This document shows positions 1 to 7,714 of a DNA stretch of 64,000 nt, piece after piece; positions within the stretch are counted from its first letter, which is position 1; every line of letters starts with the position of its first letter. The notes under the pieces are model-generated. The model did not search any database. It worked only from the letters and a program-made list of their open reading frames with translations, and was not told the DNA's origin. Both the position numbers and the translations under genes were made by a program. Source of the stretch: Hymenobacter lapidiphilus (GTDB lineage Bacteria; Bacteroidota; Bacteroidia; Cytophagales; Hymenobacteraceae). The DNA is taken from NCBI RefSeq assembly GCF_003417065.2, contig NZ_QVLT01000005.1:124001-188000 (forward strand), given 5' to 3'.

Positions 1-2
1 TG

Positions 3-296
3 GTGGACGGCGACGAGGAGGACGACAAAATCATTGCCGTAGCCGCCCACGACATCTCCGTCAACCACTACAACGAGCTCGACGACCTGCCGCCGCATAC
101 GCTGCGCGAAATGCAGCGCTTCTTCGAAGACTACAAGGCCCTGGAGCACAAGTCGGTAACGGTGCAGCGCTTCCTGCCCCGCGAGGAGGCTTACCGCATC
201 ATCGACGAGAGCATCCGTCTCTACAACGAAACCTTCCCCAACGGCAACGACCACGAGGCTGTACTGGCCAAGGAGGAGGTAGGAGCGAAGAGCTAG
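3..296 (+). CDS. ppa: Inorganic pyrophosphatase, C-terminal part (5' truncated by window edge)
   Basis: The visible 97 codons match the C-terminal half of a soluble family I inorganic pyrophosphatase, which hydrolyses diphosphate to phosphate in the cytoplasm and drives biosynthetic reactions. The first residues, VDGDEEDDKIIAV, fit the conserved family segment in which an acidic stretch and the DDKIIAV motif contribute to metal and diphosphate binding. The later HTLREMQRFFEDYKALE helix and the closing RIIDESIRLY segment are also typical. The gene starts upstream of the window, so the GTG at position 3 is an internal valine and not a start. It ends at TAG 294-296 and is followed by a GC-rich hairpin. 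Confidence 0.9.
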   Translation: MDGDEEDDKIIAVAAHDISVNHYNELDDLPPHTLREMQRFFEDYKALEHKSVTVQRFLPREEAYRIIDESIRLYNETFPNGNDHEAVLAKEEVGAKS

Positions 297-314
297 AAGC
301 ACAACCAGCACGAC

Positions 315-421
315 GTAGGGGCGGGGCTTGCCCCCGCCCGCCGTTGAACAAATCCCATTGGCCGGTTGAGAGCCATCAGTGGGGTCGTTCAACGGCGGGC
401 GGGGGCAGGCCCCGCCCCTAC
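315..421. repeat. GC-rich inverted repeat, 35-bp arms
   Basis: Arms at 315-349 and 387-421 are complementary over 35 bp with one mismatch, around a 37-base spacer. The arm begins GTAGGGGCGGGG and ends CGCCGTTGAAC. It lies just after the pyrophosphatase stop and before the UbiA gene. There is no T run, so it is not a standard terminator, although a transcript would fold strongly. Its sequence is unrelated to the GTCATGCTGAGC repeat family seen elsewhere in the window. Confidence 0.85.
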
Positions 422-483
422 ATCGTTCTGCCGACCGCCTGCCACCGCTTTCGTAGCCCCCCGCCACGCCTTAACTTGCTCCC

Positions 484-1383
484 ATGCAAGCCGCCCGCCC
501 TACTTCCGAAACCCCAACCCTGCCGCTGGCCGGGTGGCGGCAGGTGCTCAATGCGGTGCTCTACAGCAGCGTGTGGCTTTCGGTGGCGGCCCTGGGGCTG
601 ATGTGGGCGACGTTTCTGTTCTGGGGCGTTCATATCTCGGTACGGCTGGGCGGGCTGATATTCGCCGCCACCCTCTTCCTCTACAACCTCGACAGCGTGC
701 TGCCCTACAAGCACGGCCAGCTGCCCGGCGCCACCCGCCGCAAGCAGTGGATTCGGGCCCACCGTCACCAGCTATTGGCCCTCACGGTAGCGGCCGGCGC
801 GGCGGCGGGGTGGCTGTACCTGACCCATGCCCGACTGCTGCCCCTCACGCTGTTCGGCGGCCACCTGGCGCTTATCTCGGTGCTCTACTCGATGCCGCTG
901 TGGCGCCGCCGGGGCCGCTGGTGGGCCCTGCGCGACCTGCCGCTACTCAAGGTGTTCCTCATCGCCTACGTCTGGTCGGCCGTCACCGTCTGGATACCTG
1001 CCTTGTACCTGGGCCGCGACTGGGCGTCGCCGGTGGTGCTGGTGCTTTTCGCCCGCCGCTTCCTGCTCATTCTGGCCCTGGCGCTGGTTTTCGACATTCG
1101 CGACTACAGCAAGGACCGGCTGACTGGTACCCGCACGTTTCCGGGTATGCTGGGCATCCGGGCTACCAAATGGCTGGGGCTGGTGGCCCTGCTGGCTGCC
1201 GCGCTGCTGGTGCCGCCCGGCGTATCGGTGGCGCACGCCGTGGCGCTGGTGGCGCCGCTGGGGCTGGCCGCCGCCGTCATCTGGTTCGCCGAAGAGTCGC
1301 GCCCCGACTACTATTTTGCCCTGCTCACCGATGGGGTAATGGTCGTGCAATTCGTAGCCGTGTGGCTGGCGGTGGGACGGTAA
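484..1383 (+). CDS. UbiA-family prenyltransferase
   Basis: A 299-residue integral membrane protein with about eight hydrophobic segments. The second aspartate-rich motif of UbiA enzymes is clear as DIRDYSKDRLTG near residue 205. The first motif is weak: YNLDSVLPYK near residue 68 has fewer acidic residues than the usual NDxxDxxxD. Family members transfer isoprenoid chains to quinone, haem or other aromatic acceptors at the membrane; the acceptor here cannot be told. It starts with ATG at 484, ends at TAA 1381-1383, and stands alone between two inverted repeats. The divergent first motif leaves some doubt about activity. The type III PKS set 44 kb away could use a prenyltransferase, but nothing in the sequence links them. 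Confidence 0.75.
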   Translation: MQAARPTSETPTLPLAGWRQVLNAVLYSSVWLSVAALGLMWATFLFWGVHISVRLGGLIFAATLFLYNLDSVLPYKHGQLPGATRRKQWIRAHRHQLLALTVAAGAAAGWLYLTHARLLPLTLFGGHLALISVLYSMPLWRRRGRWWALRDLPLLKVFLIAYVWSAVTVWIPALYLGRDWASPVVLVLFARRFLLILALALVFDIRDYSKDRLTGTRTFPGMLGIRATKWLGLVALLAAALLVPPGVSVAHAVALVAPLGLAAAVIWFAEESRPDYYFALLTDGVMVVQFVAVWLAVGR

Positions 1384-1411
1384 GAGAGTGGGGTCGGGCA
1401 GAAGGGGATAG

Positions 1412-1530
1412 AAAAGAACGTGGTCATGCTGAGCGGAGCATCTCTACCGCAATGGCAATTCTGTCGTTGAGTTTACCATTGCGGTAGAGATGCTTCGACT
1501 CCGCTCCGCTCAGCATGACCACGTTCTTTT
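1412..1530. repeat. Dispersed inverted repeat, GTCATGCTGAGC family (copy 1)
   Basis: The left arm from 1412 (AAAAGAACGTGGTCATGCTG...) pairs with the right arm ending at 1530. Both contain the family core GGTAGAGATGCTTCG or its complement. The right arm carries about ten extra bases that would form a bulge. It ends in a T run and lies between the convergent UbiA gene and the NAD(P)HX repair gene, so it could end transcription from both sides. Confidence 0.85.
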
Positions 1531-1544
1531 TCCTCCCAACTCAC

Positions 1545-3053
1545 TCAATCCATCAACTCCTGCAGCGCCGGCCCAATAAACCGCACGATGTCCGAGGCGA
1601 GCAGGCCGGCGTGGCCGGTGTGGGGCAGGGCCAGGTCGGCGGCGCGGCCGTGGGCGTGCAGGCCTACGAGCGCCGCAGTGAGGGGCGAAATGCCTTTGTG
1701 GGCCCGTAGCGCCAGCAGCAGGCCGGTAAGTACGTCGCCGCTGCCACCGCTGGCCATGCCCGGGTTGCCGGTGCTGTTGAAGTAGATGTTGCCGTCGGGC
1801 GTGGCCAGAGCGGTGTAGGTTCCTTTGAGCACGCAGTAGCAGCGGGTGCGGCCCGTGAAGTCGCGGAGCTGTTCGAGGCGGTGGTAGTCGTCGTGGGCGG
1901 GCTCGCCCACGAGGCGCTCGAACTCTTTGGGGTGGGGCGTGAACAGCGAGTCGGGCGGCAGCAGCTTCTGCAGTTCGGGGTAGGCACTTAACAGGTTAAG
2001 CGCATCGGCGTCGATGACGAGCGGAACCTTAGCCGTTTCGAGCAACTGCTGGAGCACCGCGCGGGTTCCGTCGTGCTGCCCCAGCCCCGGCCCGATGCCT
2101 ACGGCGGCATAGGGCGTCAGGTCGGGAAGCTCGGTGATGAAGTCGGTAGCCGGGTCGGCCAGGCACATGGCTTCTGGGGCTGATATCTGGAGGATATCGT
2201 AGCCCACGGCCGGTACGCGGGTGGTCATCAGCCCCACGCCCGCCCGCAGGCAAGCCTGGGTAGCCAGCACCGCCGCCCCGATTTTGCCCTTGCTGCCGGC
2301 CAGCAGCAGCGCGTGCCCAAAGGTGCCCTTGTGGCTGAATTTCGGCCGCTTCGGCAGTCGCCCCCGTAGCTCATCAGCCGTCACAAAGTGCCTATCGGCC
2401 GCCGTGTCCTGGAGCGTCTGCGCGTCGAGGCCAATGGGCAGCAGCCGCCAGTCGCCCACAAAATTGGCGTTCTGGGGCAGCAGGAAGGCCAGCTTGGGCA
2501 GCTCGAAGCTCAGCGTATAAGCCGCCCGCACAACGGCGCAGTCGGCCGGCTGGGGCGCGTCGGCATAAAGGCCCGAGGGCATATCCACTGCCACCACCGT
2601 TGCGCCCGAGTCGTTGAGGTGCCGCACCAGCGCCGCGGCCACGCCCTCTAACGGGCGGCTCAGGCCGGTGCCGAACAGCGCATCGACCACTACCGCCGTG
2701 GCCGGAATGCCGGGCAGCTTAGCGGGGTCGATTTCCTGGCCAATCAGCCCGGCGGGGAGCTGCTGCTTTTGGTGGGTGAAGTCGGCCGAGTGCCGGGCGG
2801 CCGGCAGCAGCCAGAGGCGCACGGGGTAGCCAGCGCGGTGCAGGTTGCGGGCCACCACCAGTCCGTCGCCGCCGTTGTTGCCCGGCCCGCAGCACACGTG
2901 GATTTCGGTGTCGTAATCGAGCAGCAGTTCATCGAGCAGCCAATCGGTAACGGCGTCGGCGGCCCGCTCCATCAGGTCGACCGAGGTGATGTTCTGAGCT
3001 TTGATAGTGGCCTGGTCGAGGGCGCGGGTCTGGATGGGAGAGAGGAGTTTCAT
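1545..3053 (-). CDS. nnr: Bifunctional NAD(P)H-hydrate epimerase / ADP-dependent dehydratase
   Basis: A 502-residue fused enzyme that repairs hydrated, inactive NADH and NADPH. Residues 1 to about 215 form the YjeF_N epimerase domain, with GPGNNGGDGLVVAR near residue 55. Residues from about 225 onward form the ribokinase-like dehydratase domain, with DADALNLL, TPHPKEFERL and the catalytic GSGDVLTGLL near residue 436. Length and domain order are as usual for bacterial fusions. It starts at ATG 3051-3053 and is divergent from msrB across about 145 bp. It is cytoplasmic housekeeping metabolism with no partner genes nearby. Confidence 0.95.
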   Translation of the reverse strand: MKLLSPIQTRALDQATIKAQNITSVDLMERAADAVTDWLLDELLLDYDTEIHVCCGPGNNGGDGLVVARNLHRAGYPVRLWLLPAARHSADFTHQKQQLPAGLIGQEIDPAKLPGIPATAVVVDALFGTGLSRPLEGVAAALVRHLNDSGATVVAVDMPSGLYADAPQPADCAVVRAAYTLSFELPKLAFLLPQNANFVGDWRLLPIGLDAQTLQDTAADRHFVTADELRGRLPKRPKFSHKGTFGHALLLAGSKGKIGAAVLATQACLRAGVGLMTTRVPAVGYDILQISAPEAMCLADPATDFITELPDLTPYAAVGIGPGLGQHDGTRAVLQQLLETAKVPLVIDADALNLLSAYPELQKLLPPDSLFTPHPKEFERLVGEPAHDDYHRLEQLRDFTGRTRCYCVLKGTYTALATPDGNIYFNSTGNPGMASGGSGDVLTGLLLALRAHKGISPLTAALVGLHAHGRAADLALPHTGHAGLLASDIVRFIGPALQELMD

Positions 3054-3198
3054 ACGCTGTATACCAATGGCCGGCTCCGATAGATGCTACCAGCCACCAA
3101 AAATCCGCCCGGGTAGTCCGCCAGAAACTTCCGGCCCGGTCGGCGCGTTTGTAGCAGGAGCCTGCGGGCTGCATTTACCCATTCAACCCGACCACCTT

Positions 3199-3657
3199 AT
3201 GCAAACCTGGAACGATATTATCCGGCTGGCCAATCATGGCAGCCCGGCCCCCGATAAGCGCGTGGAGAAAACCGATGCCGAGTGGCGCGCTCAGCTCACG
3301 CCCGAGCAGTACCACGTTGCGCGCGAGCACGGCACCGAGCGGGCTTTCAGCGGCGAGCATTGCGAAGCCCACGAGGCGGGCCTGTACGCCTGCATCGGCT
3401 GCGATACGCCGCTCTACGACTCGCGCACCAAGTTCGACTCAGGCACCGGCTGGCCCAGCTTCACCCAGCCCATCACCGAAAACGCCCTCAGGTACAAAAA
3501 GGACGTCAGCTTCGGCATGACGCGCATTGAGGTACTCTGCAACGCCTGCGACGCCCATCAGGGCCACGCCTTCCCCGACGGCCCGGCGCCCTCCGGCGTG
3601 CGGCTCTGCATCAACTCGGCTTCGGTGAAGCTGGTGAGCGAAAAGCAGGAAGCGTAA
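3199..3657 (+). CDS. msrB: Peptide-methionine (R)-S-oxide reductase
   Basis: A 152-residue MsrB that reduces methionine-R-sulfoxide in proteins. Two CxxC pairs for structural zinc are present (C65/C68 in CIGC and C114/C117 in CNAC). GTGWPSF lies near residue 83, HAFPDGP follows, and the catalytic cysteine is C137 in RLCINS. The frame stays open upstream to 3001, but homology begins at MQTWND (ATG 3199), and the upstream part overlaps the 5' end of the divergent nnr gene, so the shorter start is preferred. There is no signal peptide, so it is probably cytoplasmic. An intrinsic terminator follows at 3688. Confidence 0.93.
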   Translation: MQTWNDIIRLANHGSPAPDKRVEKTDAEWRAQLTPEQYHVAREHGTERAFSGEHCEAHEAGLYACIGCDTPLYDSRTKFDSGTGWPSFTQPITENALRYKKDVSFGMTRIEVLCNACDAHQGHAFPDGPAPSGVRLCINSASVKLVSEKQEA

Positions 3658-3687
3658 GCCCCCTAATCAACCCTGGAAATTCGGTTA

Positions 3688-3718
3688 AAAGCCCTTTCGC
3701 ACCTTGCGGAAGGGCTTT
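3688..3718 (+). terminator. Intrinsic terminator after msrB
   Basis: The arms AAAGCCCTTTCGCA and TGCGGAAGGGCTTT form a 13-14 bp stem with one mismatch and a short loop, 30 bp after the msrB stop. Only a short T stretch follows. Confidence 0.75.
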
Positions 3719-3898
3719 GCTGCGCCAGCGCAGGCCGCGGCCATTGTGCCCCGGCCCGAAAGGCCGGGGCCGGATAGCGCGGGCCGAGTAAATTATGCCG
3801 ATTTTTGCACCCCCACCGCGCCGCCCTGGTTATGCGCGTATCCACTTCCCAGCCACTGGGAGCGAAGCTCTGCCTCGTCCCACTTTCCCACCCCGCCC

Positions 3899-4804
3899 AT
3901 GTCCCTGCTCTTCACCAATTTCCACAGCTGGCAGGCTCACTGCTCGTCGACCAACGAACCGCTTTTCCAGCCCGTCCTCACCTACGAGATTGAGCAGAAG
4001 GGCCGGACCGAAGAGCAGATTTGGGACGGCCTGCAACGGGCCTACGATGTGATGCGCGACGCCGTGCACACCGGCCTGACCCAGGACATGACCTCGCGCT
4101 CGGGCATGGTGAACAATGGGGCCAAGAAAATTGCCGCCTCGCCCATCACCGTGCTGTCGCCCGAGTTTAAAAACCTGGTTACGCGGGCGCTGGGGGCGAA
4201 GGAAGTGAATTCGTGCATGGGCCGGGTGGTGGCCGCGCCCACGGCCGGCGCCTCGGGCATTTTGCCCGGTGTACTGGTTACGCTCCAGGATATTCATAAG
4301 CTGGAAGACCGCTCTATTCTGGAAGGGCTGCTGGTGGCGGCCGGCATTGCCCTCATCATTGAGCAGAATGCCTCGCTGGCCGGCGCCGTGGGCGGTTGCC
4401 AGGCTGAAACCGGCTCGGCCGCGGCCATGGGTGCCGGCGCCATTGTGTACTGCCTGGGCGGCTCGGTGTCAGAGGTTTTTGCGGCCGTCGCCATTACTAT
4501 CCAGTGCATGCTGGGCCTCATCTGCGACCCGGTGGCGGGCCTCGTGGAGGTGCCCTGCGTGGTGCGCAACGCCTCGGCCGCCGCCATTGCCTTCAGCTCG
4601 GCCCAGATTGCCATTGCCGGCGTCGACCCCGTAATTCCCGTAGACCAGTGCGTGGCGGCGTTGGGCGAAGTGGGCGAGAGCATGGAAACCCGTTATAAGG
4701 AAACCGCCCTCGGTGGCCTCGCCAACACCCCCCGCGGCCGCGAAATCGAGAAAATGGTCCTCGTGCAGGACGTGCAGATTCTGCCGGACGAGGACGGCGA
4801 ATAA
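3899..4804 (+). CDS. sdaAA: L-serine dehydratase, iron-sulfur-dependent, alpha subunit
   Basis: A 301-residue protein matching the alpha (catalytic) domain of Fe-S L-serine ammonia-lyase, which converts L-serine to pyruvate and ammonia. Conserved cysteines expected to bind the [4Fe-4S] cluster are seen in NSCMGRV, CQAETGSAAAMGAG and CDPVAGLVEVPC. Glycine-rich segments such as PTAGASGILPG are intact. The beta domain is absent, so a separate beta subunit should be encoded elsewhere. The frame is open back to 3704, but similarity begins at MSLLFTNF (ATG 3899-3901), so that start is chosen. It is convergent with the channel-like gene. Confidence 0.9.
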   Translation: MSLLFTNFHSWQAHCSSTNEPLFQPVLTYEIEQKGRTEEQIWDGLQRAYDVMRDAVHTGLTQDMTSRSGMVNNGAKKIAASPITVLSPEFKNLVTRALGAKEVNSCMGRVVAAPTAGASGILPGVLVTLQDIHKLEDRSILEGLLVAAGIALIIEQNASLAGAVGGCQAETGSAAAMGAGAIVYCLGGSVSEVFAAVAITIQCMLGLICDPVAGLVEVPCVVRNASAAAIAFSSAQIAIAGVDPVIPVDQCVAALGEVGESMETRYKETALGGLANTPRGREIEKMVLVQDVQILPDEDGE

Positions 4805-4872
4805 GTAGTTGGATAACAGGGTAAGTTGGTGAAGTCGCCCCATAGTGATAGGCCGAATACTCCGCCACCAAC

Positions 4873-5931
4873 TCACCCATTGTCCTTGTTTGCCAACCAG
4901 TCGTTGTCCAGCTCGCTGCCTGGGTTCATAGTGATGCGGGCCAGATGGACGACGGCGCGAGAGTAGCGGCGACGAAGCTCGTGGTATTGCTTCCAGGCTT
5001 CATCTTCGGGGTGTAGGTCGAGGCCGGCTTCACGGAGTTGCTCGTGGGCCCGGGCAAAGCTAGCGCGAGTGATCGGGTCTTCGGGCGAGTGTGCTGCATC
5101 TTCTTCAAATTTGAAGAAGCGGGCCACCCTGTTTAAGGCTACGCAGCCAGCCTTAAAGCACACCTGCAAGTGCGGGTTGGCTTGTTGGTCGAGGCTGCTG
5201 GTGATGAGGGCGGCCGTATCGAGAATGACGCCGGCAGTGGTTACCCAGGAGCGGCCGGGCTGAGGCGAGCGGAAAAACGACAGGATAGGCAGGGAAGTGT
5301 GGGTTTCCTCGATTTCGATAAACCACTGCTCCCAGTCCTGCCACTGCTGCGGGTTGTCTTGCAGGGCATTGGTGCGGTCGAGCCAGCGGATAAGCTCAGT
5401 AGCCGAGGCCTTGCCGCCGGCCCGCAGATCCAGGCGGGCCACCGTCTGCTCACGCCGCGAGAAAGCCTGGTACATGGTAGGCAGGTAGGAAATGAGCAGT
5501 GTGAGCAGCAGTAGGCCCAGCGTCGCCTCGGAGTACGAGACGATATTAGCCCACATGTTATGGCTGGGTTCCTCCGAGCCCAGCGTAAGCAACGAGCTGT
5601 TGCTGATGCGGAAACAGCGCCCCAGATGGCCCTCGCCCAATGCCCAGAAGATGAGCGTGTAGCTCACGCTCAGCAGCGCCAGCCACACTATCGGCAGCAT
5701 AATCAGGCCGATGGGAGCGTAGAGAGCCATTACTCGGTCGCGCTGAGCGTAGGTGCGGCCCAAGCTGGCCACGGCACTGAACAGCACCCGGATACTGCGA
5801 AACACCCAGCTGCTAAGCAGCACGTTGTCGTTGCGGGGCAGCACGAACGAGCGCACGGCCCCAAACAGGGTGCTTATCACCAGAAAGATGCCGCCGACCA
5901 AGGCTAGCGCGCGCAGTACAATATCCAGCAT
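4873..5931 (-). CDS. Membrane protein with ion-channel-like core
   Basis: A 352-residue protein. Hydrophobic segments near residues 5-25, 70-95 and 130-150 are followed by a soluble C-terminal half. The stretch between the last two, ending SLLTLGSEE, resembles the pore loop and filter of two-TM potassium channels (which read TxGYG). It lacks the tyrosine, so selectivity is doubtful. The cytoplasmic half contains no motif I recognise. It begins at ATG 5929-5931. Channel-like architecture is an inference; it could be a membrane protein of another kind. Confidence 0.55.
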   Translation of the reverse strand: MLDIVLRALALVGGIFLVISTLFGAVRSFVLPRNDNVLLSSWVFRSIRVLFSAVASLGRTYAQRDRVMALYAPIGLIMLPIVWLALLSVSYTLIFWALGEGHLGRCFRISNSSLLTLGSEEPSHNMWANIVSYSEATLGLLLLTLLISYLPTMYQAFSRREQTVARLDLRAGGKASATELIRWLDRTNALQDNPQQWQDWEQWFIEIEETHTSLPILSFFRSPQPGRSWVTTAGVILDTAALITSSLDQQANPHLQVCFKAGCVALNRVARFFKFEEDAAHSPEDPITRASFARAHEQLREAGLDLHPEDEAWKQYHELRRRYSRAVVHLARITMNPGSELDNDWLANKDNG

Positions 5932-6056
5932 AAGCTCCGGGGGCGCAGCAGCAGGCCGCCTGCCTTTTACTGCCTATGGCCCGCTGGAGTTGGCAAGCAC
6001 TATTATCTCTAAAATGATAAGCTACTGTTCCTAAAGCTTCTCAATATTAGGAAGCT

Positions 6057-7454
6057 TCACTTCCGCGCCTTCCATAGCTGGCGGAACGTTTTGGGGGCTA
6101 CCTGTACGGCGTCGCGGCGCTTGCTCCAGCCGACCTGGCCCAGCAGGCGGCTTAGCACCCAGTTTTTGGCCGCGGCCGGAGCCAGGTCCCAGACCCAGCG
6201 GTGCTTCATGCCGTGCAGCCAGAGGCCAATGGCGCGCCGTTCCTCGGGGTCGGTGTAGCCGGCTTGCACGCTCTGCTGGCGGTTTTTGAGCAGCAGGTTG
6301 TGAATGGGAATCTTCACCGGGCACACCGAAGTGCAGGCCCCGCACAAGCTGCTGGCTAAGCTCAGGTGCTTGTTTTCCTCCAGGCCCGAGAGGTGGGGCG
6401 TAATCACCGAGCCGATGGGCCCCGAGTAAGTGGCCTCATAGCTGTGGCCGCCGATGTTCTTGTACACCGGGCACACATTCAGGCAGGCGCCGCAGCGGAT
6501 GCAGTTGAGGGCCTCGCGCTGCTCGGGTTGGGCCAGCAGGTTGGTGCGGCCGTTATCGAGCAAAATCACGAACATCTCCTCCGGGCCGTCCTTTTCCAGC
6601 GGCTGGCGCGGGCCGGTGTATATAGTGTTGTACACCGTCAGCTGCTGGCCGGTGCCGCTGGTACTGAGCAGCGGCCAGAACAAATCCAGGTCGCGCAGCC
6701 GCGGAATAACCTTCTCGATGCCCACAATGGCAATGTGCGTGTGTGGGAAAGTGGCCGAGAGGCGGGCGTTGCCCTCGTTTTCCGTCACGCAGACCGCCCC
6801 CGTATCGGCCACCAGGAAGTTGCCGCCCGTAATGCCCACCTCAGCCGCGGTATACTTGTCGCGCAGCAGGTGGCGGGCCGTGAGCACGAGCTCCTGGGCG
6901 TCATCGGTGTGGGCAATGCCGAGGTGCTTGACGAAGATGTCGGCAATATCAGCCTTGCTTAGGTGCATGGCCGGCGTAACGATGTGGTAGGGCCGCTCGC
7001 CGTTGAGCTGCACGATGAACTCGCCCAAATCTGTCTCTACCGACTCGATTCCGCGCTTTTCTAGATACGCGTTGAGGTGAATTTCCTCGGTGGTCATGCT
7101 CTTGGCCTTTACCACAGTGCGGGCCTGGCGGCGCTCCATAATCTTGCCTACCTCGGCCAGGGCCTCCGCCGCATCGCGCGCCCAAATCACCTGGCCGCCG
7201 CGCTTGGTAAAGTTCTCCTCGAACTGCAGCAGGTACTCATCGAGGTGATTGATGACCTCCGTTTTCAGGTACGAAGCCCGGCTGCGGGCCAGCTCATGGT
7301 CGGCATAGAAGCCCATGCCGGTGGTTACGGCCGTGTTGTACTTACCAATGTTGAAGCGGATTTTGCGGCGGTGCTCCAGGTCGAAGGCCTTGCGGTCGGT
7401 ATCGACGAGGAACTGGGCGGCTTTGGTCGGGGCGGGGGCGGCAGTCGGCTTCAT
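6057..7454 (-). CDS. lutB: LutB-like LUD-domain iron-sulfur protein
   Basis: A 465-residue protein of the LutB family, part of the LutABC complex that oxidises L-lactate to pyruvate. The N-terminal two thirds is the LUD domain, with GITGGNFLVADTGAV and the ENEGNARL segment. Two ferredoxin-type clusters follow, CIRCGACLNVCP near residue 320 and CGACTSVCP near residue 372. The frame also opens with a TTG at 7487, but that TTG is part of the -7 promoter box at 7485-7492, so the ATG at 7452-7454 is the likely start, with a leader of about 25 bases. lutA and lutC are not adjacent, which is unusual for this family. Confidence 0.88.
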   Translation of the reverse strand: MKPTAAPAPTKAAQFLVDTDRKAFDLEHRRKIRFNIGKYNTAVTTGMGFYADHELARSRASYLKTEVINHLDEYLLQFEENFTKRGGQVIWARDAAEALAEVGKIMERRQARTVVKAKSMTTEEIHLNAYLEKRGIESVETDLGEFIVQLNGERPYHIVTPAMHLSKADIADIFVKHLGIAHTDDAQELVLTARHLLRDKYTAAEVGITGGNFLVADTGAVCVTENEGNARLSATFPHTHIAIVGIEKVIPRLRDLDLFWPLLSTSGTGQQLTVYNTIYTGPRQPLEKDGPEEMFVILLDNGRTNLLAQPEQREALNCIRCGACLNVCPVYKNIGGHSYEATYSGPIGSVITPHLSGLEENKHLSLASSLCGACTSVCPVKIPIHNLLLKNRQQSVQAGYTDPEERRAIGLWLHGMKHRWVWDLAPAAAKNWVLSRLLGQVGWSKRRDAVQVAPKTFRQLWKARK

Positions 7455-7484
7455 GGCAATAGGGCGTCGTTGAACAGGGTCAGA

Positions 7485-7492
7485 CAAATATA
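7485..7492 (-). promoter_or_regulatory. Bacteroidota -7 box (TATATTTG) for lutB
   Basis: On the minus strand this reads TATATTTG, an exact TAnnTTTG match 31 bases before the lutB ATG. No TTG is found 19 bp upstream, so only the -7 element is supported. Confidence 0.6.
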
Positions 7493-7529
7493 AAAACCCG
7501 CCGGACCAGAATCGGTTCGGCGGGTTTTT
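7492..7529. terminator. Bidirectional intrinsic terminator
   Basis: AAAAACCCGCCG pairs with CGGCGGGTTTTT around a 14-base centre that extends the stem, giving a T run on both strands. It overlaps the start of the lutB promoter box and would stop read-through from the M28 peptidase gene into lutB. Confidence 0.8.
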
Positions 7530-7549
7530 GTCTGCTTAAGAGTGAGAAG

Positions 7550-7702
7550 GAGATATAGAACGTCATTCAGAGCACATGGCGCATAGAGCCAGGGACGAAG
7601 AATCTCGCGTGCTGATGTTGTAATGGAAACTTGACGTCAGCACGCGAGATTCTTCGTCCCTGACTCTATGCGCCATGTGCTCTGAATGACGTTCTATATC
7701 TC
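7550..7702. repeat. Very long inverted repeat, about 65-bp arms
   Basis: Arms at 7550-7614 and 7637-7702 are complementary over about 65 bp with essentially one mismatch and a 22-base loop. The arm contains GAACGTCATTCAGAGC and GGACGAAGAATCTCGCG, which echo the GTCATxCTGAGC repeat family without the GGTAGAGATGC core. It lies directly after the M28 peptidase stop. Confidence 0.9.
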
Positions 7703-7714
7703 ACTTCTAAAAAT

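Noticed and set aside
484..1383. UbiA gene as part of the type III PKS cluster
   Set aside because: It is 44 kb away with many unrelated genes between, so no link is supported.
366..1487. 373-codon frame overlapping the UbiA gene
   Set aside because: It is A/G/R/P-rich without family features, while the overlapping frame encodes a clear membrane enzyme.
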